Part shown: in pieces, positions 35,399-43,957 of the stretch
How the letters are laid out: every line of letters starts with the position of its first letter
Numbering within the stretch: the first letter of the stretch is position 1
NCBI RefSeq assembly: GCF_902706285.1
Contig: NZ_CACSKD010000019.1
Coordinates: forward strand, 38,323 to 102,322
Length of the DNA stretch: 64,000 bases
Direction: 5' to 3'
From: Rhizobium sp. 18055
Lineage (GTDB): Bacteria; Pseudomonadota; Alphaproteobacteria; Rhizobiales; Rhizobiaceae
Position numbers and translations under genes: made by a program
The notes under the pieces: generated by a model
What the model saw: the letters and a program-made list of their open reading frames with translations, nothing else
The model's database searches: none
Told to the model about the DNA's origin: nothing

Positions 35399-35818
35399 TT
35401 ATTCGTCCCGATAGACCTTTTCGCGGCGCTCGTGACGTTCCTGCGCCTCGATGGACAGCGTGGCGATCGGGCGAGCGTCGAGACGCTTGAGGCCGATCGG
35501 CTCACCGGTTTCCTCGCAATAGCCGTATGTACCTTCCTCGATACGCTGCAGTGCAGAATCGATCTTGGAAATCAGCTTTCTCTGGCGATCACGGGCGCGC
35601 AGCTCGATGGCTCTGTCCGTCTCGGACGACGCCCTGTCGGCGAGATCCGGATGGTTTGCGCTTTCCTCGGCAAGATGCTCGAGGGTCTCGCGCGCTTCTC
35701 TGAGGATATCGTTTCTCCAGGCCACCAGCTTTGCCCTGAAATAGGCCCGCTGATTGCCGTTCATAAACTCTTCCTCTTCCGAGGGCACGTATTTGCTAAG
35801 ATCGATCTTCTCACTCAA
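35399..35818 (-). CDS. dksA: DksA/TraR family RNA polymerase-binding protein
   Basis: Secondary-channel transcription factor acting with ppGpp. The 139-residue form starts at the TTG at 35818, preceded by AGGAGA; an ATG at 35839 overlaps that site and gives 7 more residues. A long coiled coil precedes the globular end. The zinc site is degenerate: C-E-E-T replaces C-x-x-C and S-I-E-A replaces the second C-x-x-C, leaving a single Cys, as in zinc-independent DksA variants. Acidic residues at the coiled-coil tip (D-x-A-S near residue 60) are kept. It is monocistronic. Confidence 0.93.
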   Translation of the reverse strand: MSEKIDLSKYVPSEEEEFMNGNQRAYFRAKLVAWRNDILREARETLEHLAEESANHPDLADRASSETDRAIELRARDRQRKLISKIDSALQRIEEGTYGYCEETGEPIGLKRLDARPIATLSIEAQERHERREKVYRDE

Positions 35819-35852
35819 CGCGATTCTCCTGAAGAACATCTCATCTCGCGGC

Positions 35853-35882
35853 TGTATATCCCGACCACCACGTGTGATTCAA
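35853..35882 (-). promoter_or_regulatory. Candidate dksA promoter
   Basis: On the minus strand TTGAAT, an 18-base spacer and TATACA, about 35 bases upstream of the start. A moderate match only. Confidence 0.3.
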
Positions 35883-36092
35883 GTCGAATCCGCTAGGTAA
35901 ACATATTTTTAAATCTGTCACAATTTTGAGCTAACAGGCTATTTTTACGTCATTATTTCTTGAGCCGCCGGTTCAGCAACACCCGACAGAGTAGCAGCGG
36001 GGGCTTAACTTGCAGTCTCTATCGGTTGACCCGGTTGACGAAAGCCCCGGGCTAAAGCTACTGAAAAAGGCCAATCGACCGGGGATTCTCAG

Positions 36093-36590
36093 ATGACCGC
36101 CATCACACCGCCGCCGTCCCGGATCTATCTTCTCAGGCACGCGGAAGCCGCTTGGCCGGCACCCGGACTGAGCGATTTCGAACGGGCGCTGACGGAAAAA
36201 GGCTATGCCGACGCCGAGATCGTGGCGGAAAATGCGGCAGACAAAGGCTACAAGCCCGATCTCGTCCTCAGTTCGACTGCTCTGCGCTGCCGCCAGACGG
36301 CCGATGCCATCCATCGTGCGATGGGCGAAAACCTCGACATCCGCTTTGTCGATGCGCTCTACAACGCCTCCCCTGACATCTACATCGACATCATAGCCGC
36401 GCAAAACGAGGTGACTTCAGTCATGCTCGTTGGCCACAATCCGGTCCTCGAGCAGACGCTCGAAGCGCTGATCGGCCATCAGGCGCTTGCGCAGGCCCTG
36501 CCAAACGGCTTCCCGCCAAGCGGACTGGCCGTTCTCGATTTCAACCAGGGCCTGAACGGCTGGCGCCTGATCGACTTCATGACCGACTGA
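36093..36590 (+). CDS. SixA-like histidine phosphatase
   Basis: A 165-residue phosphoglycerate-mutase-like (RHG) phosphatase. The catalytic motif L-L-R-H-A-E has His16 and the second catalytic His115 is in V-G-H-N-P. SixA proteins remove phosphate from Hpt-domain or PTS histidines. It starts at an ATG with GGGGA upstream. A direct repeat GGTTGACCC/GGTTGAC lies about 70 bases before it. It precedes the YcjX-YcjF pair on the same strand. The natural substrate is unknown. Confidence 0.88.
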   Translation: MTAITPPPSRIYLLRHAEAAWPAPGLSDFERALTEKGYADAEIVAENAADKGYKPDLVLSSTALRCRQTADAIHRAMGENLDIRFVDALYNASPDIYIDIIAAQNEVTSVMLVGHNPVLEQTLEALIGHQALAQALPNGFPPSGLAVLDFNQGLNGWRLIDFMTD

Positions 36591-36692
36591 TCCGTTTCAT
36601 CGAGCGCCTTTCGCGGGGGCGTCTTTTCCTTCTGCGTGCCGGTTCCTATATGGCGTTTACCCAGCAACTGGAATTTCGCCTTGCCGCCCAGC

Positions 36693-38156
36693 ATGACATC
36701 CTTCACCGACGACGCACGCATTGCGCTCGACACGCTGTCCGATCGAGCCGCAGGCCTGGTCAATCCAACGATCCGTCTGGGTGTCACCGGCCTGTCGCGG
36801 GCCGGCAAGACCGTCTTCATCTCCTCGCTGGTGCACAATCTGCTACATGGCGGTCGATTGCCGCTGTTCGAACCGGTGCAGTCGGGCCGCGTTTCGGCGG
36901 TGCGCCTCGAACAGCAACCAGACGACGGCGTCCCACGCTTCCAGTATGAGGATCACATCCGGGCGCTGGTCAAGGACCGCATCTGGCCCGACTCGACCCG
37001 CGCCATTTCCGAACTGCGCCTCACCATCGATTACCAGAGCGCCAGCGGTTGGAACCGCTTCTTTTCGCCCGGCAGGCTGTCGATCGACATCGTCGACTAT
37101 CCCGGCGAATGGCTGCTCGACCTGCCGCTGCTGACAAAGGACTACCGCACCTTCAGCGAGGAGACGATCGCTCTCGCGCGCTCAGGCATTCGTGCCGAAC
37201 TCTCAAGCGCCTGGCTCGAGCAGACAGTCGGCTGCGACATCACCGCTGCAGCGGACGAAATGCGTGCCCGCGACCTCGCCGCCGCTTTCGCAGACTACCT
37301 CAAGGCCTGCAAGGCCGACGAACGCTCGCTATCGACGCTGCCGCCCGGCCGCTTCCTGCTGCCCGGCGATCTCGACGGCTCGCCTGCCCTGACCTTTGCG
37401 CCGCTGATGCTGCCGCCGGATGGCAAACCCGAAAAGGGATCGCTGTGGGCCATGATGGAGCGGCGCTACGAGGCCTACAAGTCGGTCGTGGTCAAGCCCT
37501 TCTTCCGCGAGCATTTCTCCCGCATCGACCGGCAGATCGTCCTTGTCGATGCCCTGCAGGCGATCAATCGCGGCCCGGAAGCGGTACAGGATCTGGAACG
37601 CGCCCTGACCGACGTTCTCGCCTGCTTCCGCCCGGGCAAAAATTCGCTGCTGTCATCCCTGCTCGGCCGCCGCATCGACCGGGTGCTGGTCGCAGCCACC
37701 AAGGCCGATCATCTGCATCACGAAAGCCATCACCGGCTGGACGCCCTGACACGTCGCCTCGTCGATCGCGCCATTCAGCGCATCGGCATGGCAGGCGCCG
37801 GCATCGAGGTCATGGCGCTGGCATCCGTCAGGGCCACGCGCGAAGCAACCGTCAAGCGCGACGGCGTTGAACTGCCTGTGATCGTCGGTACGCCGATTTC
37901 AGGCGAAACCATATCAGGCGAGACCTTTGACGGCGTGAAGAAGACCGCGATCTTTCCGGGCGACCTGCCTGAAAGCCCGGAAGCCCTGTTTGAAAGCATT
38001 GAATCCGGTGACAGCAATGTCCAACTGCCAGATGTGAACGTGGTCCGCTTCCGCCCACCCAGCCTCGACGAGACGGGTGGCGGTATCAAGCTGTCGGTGC
38101 CGCATATCCGGCTCGACCGCGCCATGCAATTTCTGTTCGGAGATCGCCTCGCATGA
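36693..38156 (+). CDS. YcjX family P-loop GTPase-like protein
   Basis: A 487-residue DUF463/YcjX protein. The Walker A motif is G-L-S-R-A-G-K-T (residues 33-40); D-Y-P-G-E-W-L-L-D-L near residue 135 is the conserved switch-like segment of the family, and A-A-T-K-A-D near 335 acts as the base-recognition motif. The ATG at 36693 lacks a strong ribosome binding site; a longer frame from 36636 is less likely. It overlaps the next gene as ATGA. YcjX/YcjF are stress-linked in enterics; function in rhizobia is not established. Confidence 0.9.
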   Translation: MTSFTDDARIALDTLSDRAAGLVNPTIRLGVTGLSRAGKTVFISSLVHNLLHGGRLPLFEPVQSGRVSAVRLEQQPDDGVPRFQYEDHIRALVKDRIWPDSTRAISELRLTIDYQSASGWNRFFSPGRLSIDIVDYPGEWLLDLPLLTKDYRTFSEETIALARSGIRAELSSAWLEQTVGCDITAAADEMRARDLAAAFADYLKACKADERSLSTLPPGRFLLPGDLDGSPALTFAPLMLPPDGKPEKGSLWAMMERRYEAYKSVVVKPFFREHFSRIDRQIVLVDALQAINRGPEAVQDLERALTDVLACFRPGKNSLLSSLLGRRIDRVLVAATKADHLHHESHHRLDALTRRLVDRAIQRIGMAGAGIEVMALASVRATREATVKRDGVELPVIVGTPISGETISGETFDGVKKTAIFPGDLPESPEALFESIESGDSNVQLPDVNVVRFRPPSLDETGGGIKLSVPHIRLDRAMQFLFGDRLA

Positions 38157-39250
38157 TCAAGCCGCCCTCGGACCAGCCGCCGCACCCGCGCCGCGCGCCC
38201 GCGGCTTTCGCCTACGACGACGATAGCGACCCGAGCCGCACGGAAACCCGGCCGATCGACGCAATATCGCGCAAGCCGGCAAGTTTTTCCGGCGATGTCG
38301 TGCTGACATCGGATGAGGATGATCCATTCATCAATCCGGACAAGGACATCGCACCGGTTCCGGTAGCCCTGCCCCGCAAACGCGGCACGTCCTTCGGCAA
38401 GATCGCGCTCGGCGCTTTCGGCGTGCTGTTCTCGCTCGCCTTTGGGCTATGGACCGACAGCCTGATCCGAAACCTTTTCACCCGCGCCGACTGGCTTGGC
38501 TACGCGGCGCTGACAGCGCTTGGCATCGGCATCCTGGCGGTGATCGCCATGGTCATCAGGGAAACGGCGGGGATGATGCGGCTCGCCGCCGTCCAGACCA
38601 TCAAGGCCGAAGCGGAAGCCGCCATCCTGGAGACCAGGCCTGCAAAGGCGCGTGCACTGGTGAAAAGCCTCGAACACCTGCTGGCGGCCAAGCCCGAAAC
38701 CGCCCGCGGCCGCGCCACGCTGAAGGCCGCCGAAACGGATATCATCGATGCGCCGCATCTGGTGGCACTGGCAGAGCGCGAATTGCTGGCGCCACTCGAT
38801 CGACAGGCCCGCAGCCTGATCCTCAACGCCTCCAAGCGCGTCTCGATCGTCACCGCCGTCAGCCCGCGCGCCATCGTCGACCTGCTCTACGTGCTCTACG
38901 AAGCGGCAAAGCTGATCCGCGCCATGGCCGATCTCTATGGCGGCCGGCCGGGAACGCTCGGCATGCTCAGGCTGATGCGGGATGTGCTGGCCCATCTCGC
39001 CGTGACCGGCTCGATCGCCGTCGGCGACAGCCTGGTGCAACAGGTCCTCGGCCACGGTCTTGCATCGAAGCTGTCGGCGCGTCTCGGCGAAGGCGTCATC
39101 AATGGGCTGATGACCGCCCGCATCGGCATCGCCGCCATGGATCTCTGCCGTCCGCTGGCCTTTCGCGCCCTCAAGCGCCCGGGAATCGGTGACTTCATCG
39201 GCGACCTGACACCGTCGATGACCCAGCGAGACAAGAACGGGCAGACGTAA
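38153..39250 (+). CDS. YcjF family (DUF697) inner-membrane protein
   Basis: A 365-residue protein with an acidic, Pro-rich cytoplasmic N-terminus (about 1-75), two transmembrane helices (about 82-103 and 114-136), then a long helical region and a C-terminal amphipathic DUF697 block with S-V-I-V-T-A-V-S-P-R-type and G-x-x-G-L-M-T-A-R-I-G segments. YcjF is the usual partner of YcjX, and the 4-base ATGA overlap indicates translational coupling. Function is unknown; membrane anchoring of the GTPase-like partner is a reasonable inference. Confidence 0.9.
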   Translation: MIKPPSDQPPHPRRAPAAFAYDDDSDPSRTETRPIDAISRKPASFSGDVVLTSDEDDPFINPDKDIAPVPVALPRKRGTSFGKIALGAFGVLFSLAFGLWTDSLIRNLFTRADWLGYAALTALGIGILAVIAMVIRETAGMMRLAAVQTIKAEAEAAILETRPAKARALVKSLEHLLAAKPETARGRATLKAAETDIIDAPHLVALAERELLAPLDRQARSLILNASKRVSIVTAVSPRAIVDLLYVLYEAAKLIRAMADLYGGRPGTLGMLRLMRDVLAHLAVTGSIAVGDSLVQQVLGHGLASKLSARLGEGVINGLMTARIGIAAMDLCRPLAFRALKRPGIGDFIGDLTPSMTQRDKNGQT

Positions 39251-39458
39251 GGCCCATTTTTGCCCACCGGCTGATCCTCGCTCAACAAATCGGCTAAATC
39301 ACTGTCGATTCAAGAGCTTGGACCATGCGATCCAACCACCGACACGGCGTAGAAAAGCCTGCAATCGCACCGGTTTCAGCGCCTCGGAAACCAAGCATTA
39401 ACCATTTTTCGGCAAAACTTGGCATCAGTTAAGCGATATGGTTCGCCAAGGAAATTCC

Positions 39459-40007
39459 ATGTACCCGCGCAAGTTTCTCTACCTCTTCGGCCTCGCGGCG
39501 ATCGCTCTTTCGCCGCTCGTCGATATGGCCCCGGCCGCAACCGCTGCAACGCGCGACAAGGCATTCTTCGAGAGTGTCGCGGGCTCCTGGAAAGGTCCGG
39601 GCGAAATCGTCGCCGGCAAGTACAAGGGCACCAAGTTCACCTGCAATCTCATCGGTGAACCTGTTTCCGACGGCACCGGTGTCAAGCTCGACGGCAGCTG
39701 CCGCGTCGGCGTCTTCAAGCAGCCGATGAGCGCCCTGATCACCCAGTCCGGCAACAGCTACAAGGGCCAGTTCCTCGACGGCGCCGCCGGCAAGGGTCTC
39801 GACGTCACATCCGGCACCGTCACCGCTGATACCGTTGTGGTCGGCCTTAACCGCGCCAAGCTCAACGGCGCCATGATCGCCCGCGTTCGCGACGACAAGA
39901 CCATGAACGTCACCGTTTCCGTGAAGGTGGAAAGCCAGATGATCCCGGTCATCGGCCTGACCCTGTCGCGCCAGGTCGATGAAATGACGGTCGGCTCGGT
40001 CGAGTAG
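39459..40007 (+). CDS. Periplasmic protein of unknown function
   Basis: I do not recognise a characterised family. The 182-residue product has a signal peptide cleaved near A-T-A-A, then a Gly/Ser/Thr/Val-rich mature part with alternating strands (G-S-W-K-G-P-G, G-T-K-F-T-C, L-D-G-S-C-R-V-G), suggesting a small beta barrel or sandwich, possibly with one disulfide. AAGGAA precedes the ATG at 39459 by 6 bases; a start at 39438 lacks this. It stands alone between ycjF and the convergent folK. A function cannot be given. Confidence 0.8.
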   Translation: MYPRKFLYLFGLAAIALSPLVDMAPAATAATRDKAFFESVAGSWKGPGEIVAGKYKGTKFTCNLIGEPVSDGTGVKLDGSCRVGVFKQPMSALITQSGNSYKGQFLDGAAGKGLDVTSGTVTADTVVVGLNRAKLNGAMIARVRDDKTMNVTVSVKVESQMIPVIGLTLSRQVDEMTVGSVE

Positions 40008-40081
40008 ACCACAAACATCCAAGCAATGCTCGATGAAGCGGCCCTCTCGGCCGCTTCCTGCATTTCAGGGGCGCTTGAAAC

Positions 40082-40600
40082 TCAGGAGACGCGCCACCAA
40101 TCGGACGTCTGATCAGCCACTTCGATGCCGTTGATGTCAGCGCTCGCCAGCCACTCGCTGACGGCAACACCCTTGATGAGCAGGTCGGCGGCAAAATCCG
40201 CAAGCGGCATCAGCACGAAACCGCGATCGGTCATGCGCGGATGCGGTAATTCCAATCGCGGTGCATCCTGGACGACGTCGGCATAGGTCAGCACATCGAT
40301 ATCGAGCGTCCTCGGCCCCCACCGCTCGATCCGCTCGCGCTTCATGCCGCGCTCGATCTCGAGGCAGACATCCAGCAGGGCTTCCGGCTGCAGAGATGTC
40401 GAGACCTGCGCGCAGGCATTGAAGAAGAACGACTGGTCGGTCTTGCCCCATGGCGGCGTCCGGTAGAGCCGCGACACGGCAACCACCCGACAATCACTAC
40501 GCGCGTCGAGAGCCTGCAGCGCAGCGGCCATGGAATGAACGGGATCGCCGATATTGCCGCCGAGCCCGAGCGTGGCGGTCTGATAAACCTGCTCAGACAA
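40082..40600 (-). CDS. folK: 2-amino-4-hydroxy-6-hydroxymethyldihydropteridine pyrophosphokinase
   Basis: Transfers pyrophosphate from ATP to the pterin in folate synthesis. The 172-residue HPPK has the signature R-W-G-P-R-T-L-D-I-D-V-L-T-Y and the N-terminal L-G-G-N-I-G-D. It overlaps folB by 8 bases and is the last gene of the minus-strand folP-folB-folK operon. Confidence 0.97.
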   Translation of the reverse strand: MSEQVYQTATLGLGGNIGDPVHSMAAALQALDARSDCRVVAVSRLYRTPPWGKTDQSFFFNACAQVSTSLQPEALLDVCLEIERGMKRERIERWGPRTLDIDVLTYADVVQDAPRLELPHPRMTDRGFVLMPLADFAADLLIKGVAVSEWLASADINGIEVADQTSDWWRVS

Positions 40601-40961
40601 AATGTTCGACGCTCACCTGAACGAAATCAAGCACGCCCGGCACCGGCGCATTCGGCTTGCGCACGGTGATCTTCGCGCGCTTGATCTGCGGGAATTTCTG
40701 GCAGAGGCCCTTGGCGATATCGAGCGCCAGCGCCTCGATCAGATAGCGCCGCTTGCCGGTGACGATCTCTTCAATGACGGTGAACGCGATCCCGTAGTTG
40801 ACGGTATCATCGATCGAATCGGTTTCGAGCGCCGTGCCCGAGACGACATCGAGCTCCGCATCGACGAAAAAGCGCTGCCCGAGAAATTCCTCTTCATCGT
40901 GCACGCCGTGGCGGGCGAAGAAGGCGCAGTTCTGCAGGGTGATGGTGTAGGTGGTGCTCAT
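40593..40961 (-). CDS. folB: Dihydroneopterin aldolase
   Basis: Splits 7,8-dihydroneopterin to the hydroxymethylpterin substrate of FolK. The 122-residue protein has G-V-H-D-E-E-E-F-L-G-Q-R-F near residue 20, D-T-V-N-Y-G near 54 and the catalytic Lys near V-R-K-P-N-A-P. It overlaps folP by four bases (ATGA) and folK by eight, so the three are translationally coupled. Confidence 0.97.
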   Translation of the reverse strand: MSTTYTITLQNCAFFARHGVHDEEEFLGQRFFVDAELDVVSGTALETDSIDDTVNYGIAFTVIEEIVTGKRRYLIEALALDIAKGLCQKFPQIKRAKITVRKPNAPVPGVLDFVQVSVEHFV

Positions 40962-41830
40962 GCTGTGCCCTTCCGCTCGAATGCGTCGCGTGCCTTGAGC
41001 ATAGCATCAGTCACGGCAAGCGCGTCCTTGTTGATTGCGACATCGTGTACTCGAAAAATCGCGGCGCCCTTCAGACGCAATAAAACGCTGGTCGCAGCCG
41101 TTCCAGAATCACGGTCCGCCGCTTCGCGCCCCGTCACGGCGCCAACGAAGCGCTTGCGCGAGGTTCCGGCCAGCAGCGGAAAGCCAAGGCGATTAAGCTC
41201 GTCGGTCCGCGCCATCAGCTCCAGGTTTTCCTCTGTATCCTTGGCAAATCCGAAGCCGGGATCGAGCACGATGCAGTCCCTGGCGACGCCCGCCCGGCCG
41301 GCAATCTCGAGCGACCGTTCGAGGAACAGGAACTGGTCGGCAATCACATCGTCCAGCTTGTCGCGATCACGCCCGGTATGCATCAGGCAGAGCCCCGCCC
41401 CGGTGCTGGCGGCGATATCGGCGACCACAGGCTCCTTCTGAACCCCGAAGACGTCGTTGATGATATGGGCGCCGGCCGCAACCGCAAGCCGCGCCGTCTC
41501 CGCACGATAGGTGTCGATCGAGATCAGCGCCTCGGTCCTGCCGCGCAGCGCCTCGATCACAGGCAGAACGCGTGCCTGCTCTTCGGATGCGCTGACCGGC
41601 TCGCCGCCCGGCCGCGTGCTTTCGCCGCCAATATCGACGATCGCAGCGCCATCCTCGACCGCCTTCAGCGCATGCGCAACGGCCTTCTCGACGCTGTCGT
41701 AGCGGCCGCCATCGGAAAACGAATCCGGCGTCACGTTGACGATCGCCATGATAACGGAGTGCGCACCAAGCTCGATCTCGCGACCATGCCCGACGCGCCA
41801 GAAACGGCTCCCAAGCTGTGCCAACGGCAT
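40958..41830 (-). CDS. folP: Dihydropteroate synthase
   Basis: Condenses pterin pyrophosphate with p-aminobenzoate; the sulfonamide target. The 290-residue protein contains V-N-V-T-P-D-S-F-S-D-G-G, D-I-G-G-E-S-T-R-P-G, D-P-G-F-G-F-A-K and G-T-S-R-K-R-F. An AGGA site lies near the ATG at 41830. First gene of the folP-folB-folK operon, divergent from the DUF922 protein gene. Confidence 0.97.
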   Translation of the reverse strand: MPLAQLGSRFWRVGHGREIELGAHSVIMAIVNVTPDSFSDGGRYDSVEKAVAHALKAVEDGAAIVDIGGESTRPGGEPVSASEEQARVLPVIEALRGRTEALISIDTYRAETARLAVAAGAHIINDVFGVQKEPVVADIAASTGAGLCLMHTGRDRDKLDDVIADQFLFLERSLEIAGRAGVARDCIVLDPGFGFAKDTEENLELMARTDELNRLGFPLLAGTSRKRFVGAVTGREAADRDSGTAATSVLLRLKGAAIFRVHDVAINKDALAVTDAMLKARDAFERKGTA

Positions 41831-41908
41831 TCATCCTATCGATCGAAAAAACAGCGTCATCATATTGCGCTAGCGGTGGCTATGCCCCAAGCTCCGGCAA
41901 ACTTCAAC

Positions 41909-42550
41909 ATGAGTATTCGCAGAATGCAGTCCGTATCGCGTTATATGCCGCTCCTCCTCGCCATTTCCGTTTCGCTATCGCTCGCCAGCTCTGCAAACGC
42001 TGCCGTCGTGGCCACGAAGAGCTATTCCTATTTCAACATAAAGGGCAAAACCGCGGACGAACTGGACGAGCAGCTGAGCACCCGTGGGCCGACGGCCAAC
42101 GGCTCCTCGGCACGCCATCCCGGCGCCACCAAGATCCGCTTCGGCGGCGATGCCACCTATGTCGAGGAAAACGGTCGTTGCCGGGTGAGCAGCGCCCGCG
42201 TCACCGTCCACACGCAGATCATCCTGCCGCGCTGGAACAGCCGCCGCGGTGCCAGCCCTGAATTGTCGATGATCTGGGACACGCTGTCGAGCGACATCAA
42301 GCGTCACGAGGAGCGCCACGCCGAGATCGCGCGCACGCAGGCGCGCAGCATGGAACGCAAGATCCTGGCGCTGCCATCGCAGCCCGATTGCGAGCGCATG
42401 CAGCAGATGGTGACAGAGGTATCGACGCGCGGGATTGCCGAACATGACCGGCTTCAGGCGCGATTCGACCAGGTCGAGGCCGTCAACTTCCAGAAGCGGA
42501 TGCTGCGCCTGCTGAACAACCGGCTCAAAACATCAGGCGGCGAAAAATAG
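41909..42550 (+). CDS. DUF922 family putative secreted metalloprotease
   Basis: A 213-residue product with a signal peptide (hydrophobic core after R-Y-M-P, cleavage near A-N-A) and the zinc-peptidase-like H-E-E-R-H motif in I-K-R-H-E-E-R-H-A-E-I-A. This matches the DUF922 family of predicted Zn-dependent proteins. The start is uncertain between ATGs at 41882, 41909 and 41924; all begin the signal sequence at different points. A continuous frame upstream into folP is a non-coding shadow. Protease activity is a family prediction only. Confidence 0.78.
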   Translation: MSIRRMQSVSRYMPLLLAISVSLSLASSANAAVVATKSYSYFNIKGKTADELDEQLSTRGPTANGSSARHPGATKIRFGGDATYVEENGRCRVSSARVTVHTQIILPRWNSRRGASPELSMIWDTLSSDIKRHEERHAEIARTQARSMERKILALPSQPDCERMQQMVTEVSTRGIAEHDRLQARFDQVEAVNFQKRMLRLLNNRLKTSGGEK

Positions 42551-42684
42551 CCGATTCTCAGGGCAAAGACGACGACCAAAGCTTAGCCGCACAAGGAAAA
42601 CTGTGCGAAACCGGTTACGCCCCAGCCATTGAATGGTGATTTCTAACCATAGCCAGATCAAACATAACGCGCTAATATTCAGTC

Positions 42685-42828
42685 ATTCGAAAGTTCAGAT
42701 CGGTCAGTCCGCTCTTTCGTTTTCTGGGTTCTCCTGGCGCGTTGCGAAGCCGCGGTCGATCCTCCCTCGCCCGTAGGTAATGCGCCTACCTCGCCTCGCT
42801 CGTCACATCGGCCAGCGAGGCTTTTTTT
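42685..42828 (+). ncRNA. Candidate small RNA of about 144 nt
   Basis: A promoter-like element (TAGCCA, 17 bases, TAATAT ending at 42678) predicts a start near 42685. The unit ends with a terminator: GCCTCGCT (42793-42800) and AGCGAGGC (42814-42821) followed by seven T. Inside are a GTAGG/CCTAC hairpin (about 42773-42789) and an unpaired-looking CCTCCC stretch (42761-42766) complementary to ribosome binding sites, a feature of many rhizobial trans-acting small RNAs. I do not recognise the family. It could instead be a long 3' UTR. Confidence 0.4.
42793..42828 (+). terminator. Strong Rho-independent terminator
   Basis: Perfect 8-base stem GCCTCGCT/AGCGAGGC, 13-base loop and a run of seven T. 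It ends the small-RNA candidate on the plus strand. Confidence 0.88.
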
Positions 42829-42865
42829 CGCCCGCGTTCAGATTTCTCTGATCAGGCGAGCCTTT

Positions 42866-43186
42866 TCAGGCCTGCCGCTCCGGCACATGCACGGTCAACC
42901 CATCAAGGGCCGCCTTCATCCTGATCTGACAGGACAGCCGCGACGTCGGACGAACGTCGAAAGCGAAATCCAGCATATCTTCTTCCATCGCTTCCGGCGG
43001 GCCGACGCGTTCGGTCCACTCGTCATCGATGTAGACATGACAGGTAGCACAGGCACAGGCGCCGCCACACTCGGCTTCGATGCCCGGCACGGAATTGCGC
43101 ACGGCATTTTCCATGACGGTCGATCCCTGATCGACATCAAGATCGAAGCGCGTACCGTCGAAAGCGACAATGGTCAGTTTGGGCAT
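42866..43186 (-). CDS. Adrenodoxin-type 2Fe-2S ferredoxin
   Basis: A 106-residue electron carrier. Four cluster ligands are Cys40, Cys46, Cys49 and Cys86 with the adrenodoxin spacing C-x5-C-x2-C-x36-C; Cys44 is extra. The C-terminal P-E-R-Q-A and the H-x-P region are typical of the Isc/cytochrome P450 ferredoxins. No partner reductase or P450 gene is nearby, so its electron acceptor is unknown. Confidence 0.95.
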   Translation of the reverse strand: MPKLTIVAFDGTRFDLDVDQGSTVMENAVRNSVPGIEAECGGACACATCHVYIDDEWTERVGPPEAMEEDMLDFAFDVRPTSRLSCQIRMKAALDGLTVHVPERQA

Positions 43187-43337
43187 GGTGTTTTCCGGTG
43201 ATCATCAATGGGATGGTTTTTGGATTTTTACTTCCAACAAATCGGCGAGGCAGTCAACAACGACCGCCCTTGTGCCCTTCATTCCAGATTTAGAAGCGAC
43301 ACGCTTGTCAAAATGCGCCACCCGCACGGCCATAAAA

Positions 43338-43370
43338 AGACCCGCTGCCCCGGAATGGACCAGCGGGTCT
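43338..43370 (-). terminator. Rho-independent terminator of the Hpt gene
   Basis: Perfect 10-base stem AGACCCGCTG (43338-43347) and CAGCGGGTCT (43361-43370), followed on the minus strand by TTTTTATG. It lies 36 bases beyond the stop. Confidence 0.88.
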
Positions 43371-43405
43371 GACGAACTCTTCTATGATCTGCGAGCAAGG
43401 CCCGG

Positions 43406-43774
43406 TCAGCGGCAAAGCTTCAGAATGAAATTCTCGGCCTCGATGACAGCAACGCCGACCGCGGCCATGTTGGAGGCATCCCCGCAATTGCCCTCGAGTG
43501 TTTCGGCTGCATCGCGCACCTTGAAAGCGCCGACGGCGCCCGCAGCGCCCTTGAGCTTGTGCGCGGCGGCTTCGATGGCCTTGCCGTTGCCCGACGACAT
43601 TTCATGCAGGCAGGCGCGCGCCTGCCGTGCAAACATCTGCAGGACTTCCAATTCCAGACCCTTGTCGCCCATCGTCTGGTTCGCCAGATGAACGAGATCG
43701 ACCGGCCGTTGTTGCGAGGGAACCTGTCCCTTGCAATTGTCTGGCGCTGCGAACGCAATACTGACTGCTGCCAT
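43406..43774 (-). CDS. Single-domain Hpt phosphotransfer protein
   Basis: A 122-residue protein consisting mostly of one histidine phosphotransfer domain. The phosphorylatable His72 is in A-A-H-K-L-K-G-A-A-G-A-V-G, the classical Hpt motif. The ATG at 43774 has GGGAG nine bases upstream; a longer frame from 43855 is rejected. Such free Hpt proteins relay phosphate between hybrid kinases and response regulators. It is not ChpT, which has a different fold. The adjacent CtrA-type box suggests a link to cell-cycle control, but its kinase is unknown. Confidence 0.88.
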   Translation of the reverse strand: MAAVSIAFAAPDNCKGQVPSQQRPVDLVHLANQTMGDKGLELEVLQMFARQARACLHEMSSGNGKAIEAAAHKLKGAAGAVGAFKVRDAAETLEGNCGDASNMAAVGVAVIEAENFILKLCR

Positions 43775-43942
43775 ATGCCAATTCTCCCGTCTAATTCCCG
43801 CCGTTTCAATGATGTTGCGGGCGCGCAGTGCCAATCGCGTTAAATTCGGGCGCAATCAGGGCGATTTTCTCGCGTTATGGTTAACACTGCCCAAACACTT
43901 CTAACCCATTGGATTTCGTCGCCCCCACCTTGTTAAGTTGGG

Positions 43943-43957
43943 TTAATCAGGCGTTAA
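43943..43957. promoter_or_regulatory. Perfect CtrA-type box
   Basis: TTAA (43943-43946), seven bases, TTAA (43954-43957) is an exact match to the CtrA consensus TTAA-N7-TTAA. A third TTAA lies at 43933-43936. It is 169 bases from the Hpt start and 279 bases from the growth-pole start; either or both could be targets. Confidence 0.55.

Larger units (their letters stand above)
42551..42865. other. Intergenic region with candidate small RNA
   Basis: 315 bases between convergent genes, without a protein-coding gene. It holds a promoter-like TAGCCA-N17-TAATAT (-10 at 42673-42678) and a strong plus-strand terminator, which together outline the small-RNA candidate listed separately. The terminator is too far (240 bases) from the DUF922 stop to be its obvious end. 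Confidence 0.6.

Noticed and set aside
41378..41908. N-terminal extension of the DUF922 protein frame into folP
   Set aside because: Runs antisense through folP; the signal peptide begins only at about 41909, so the upstream part is not coding.
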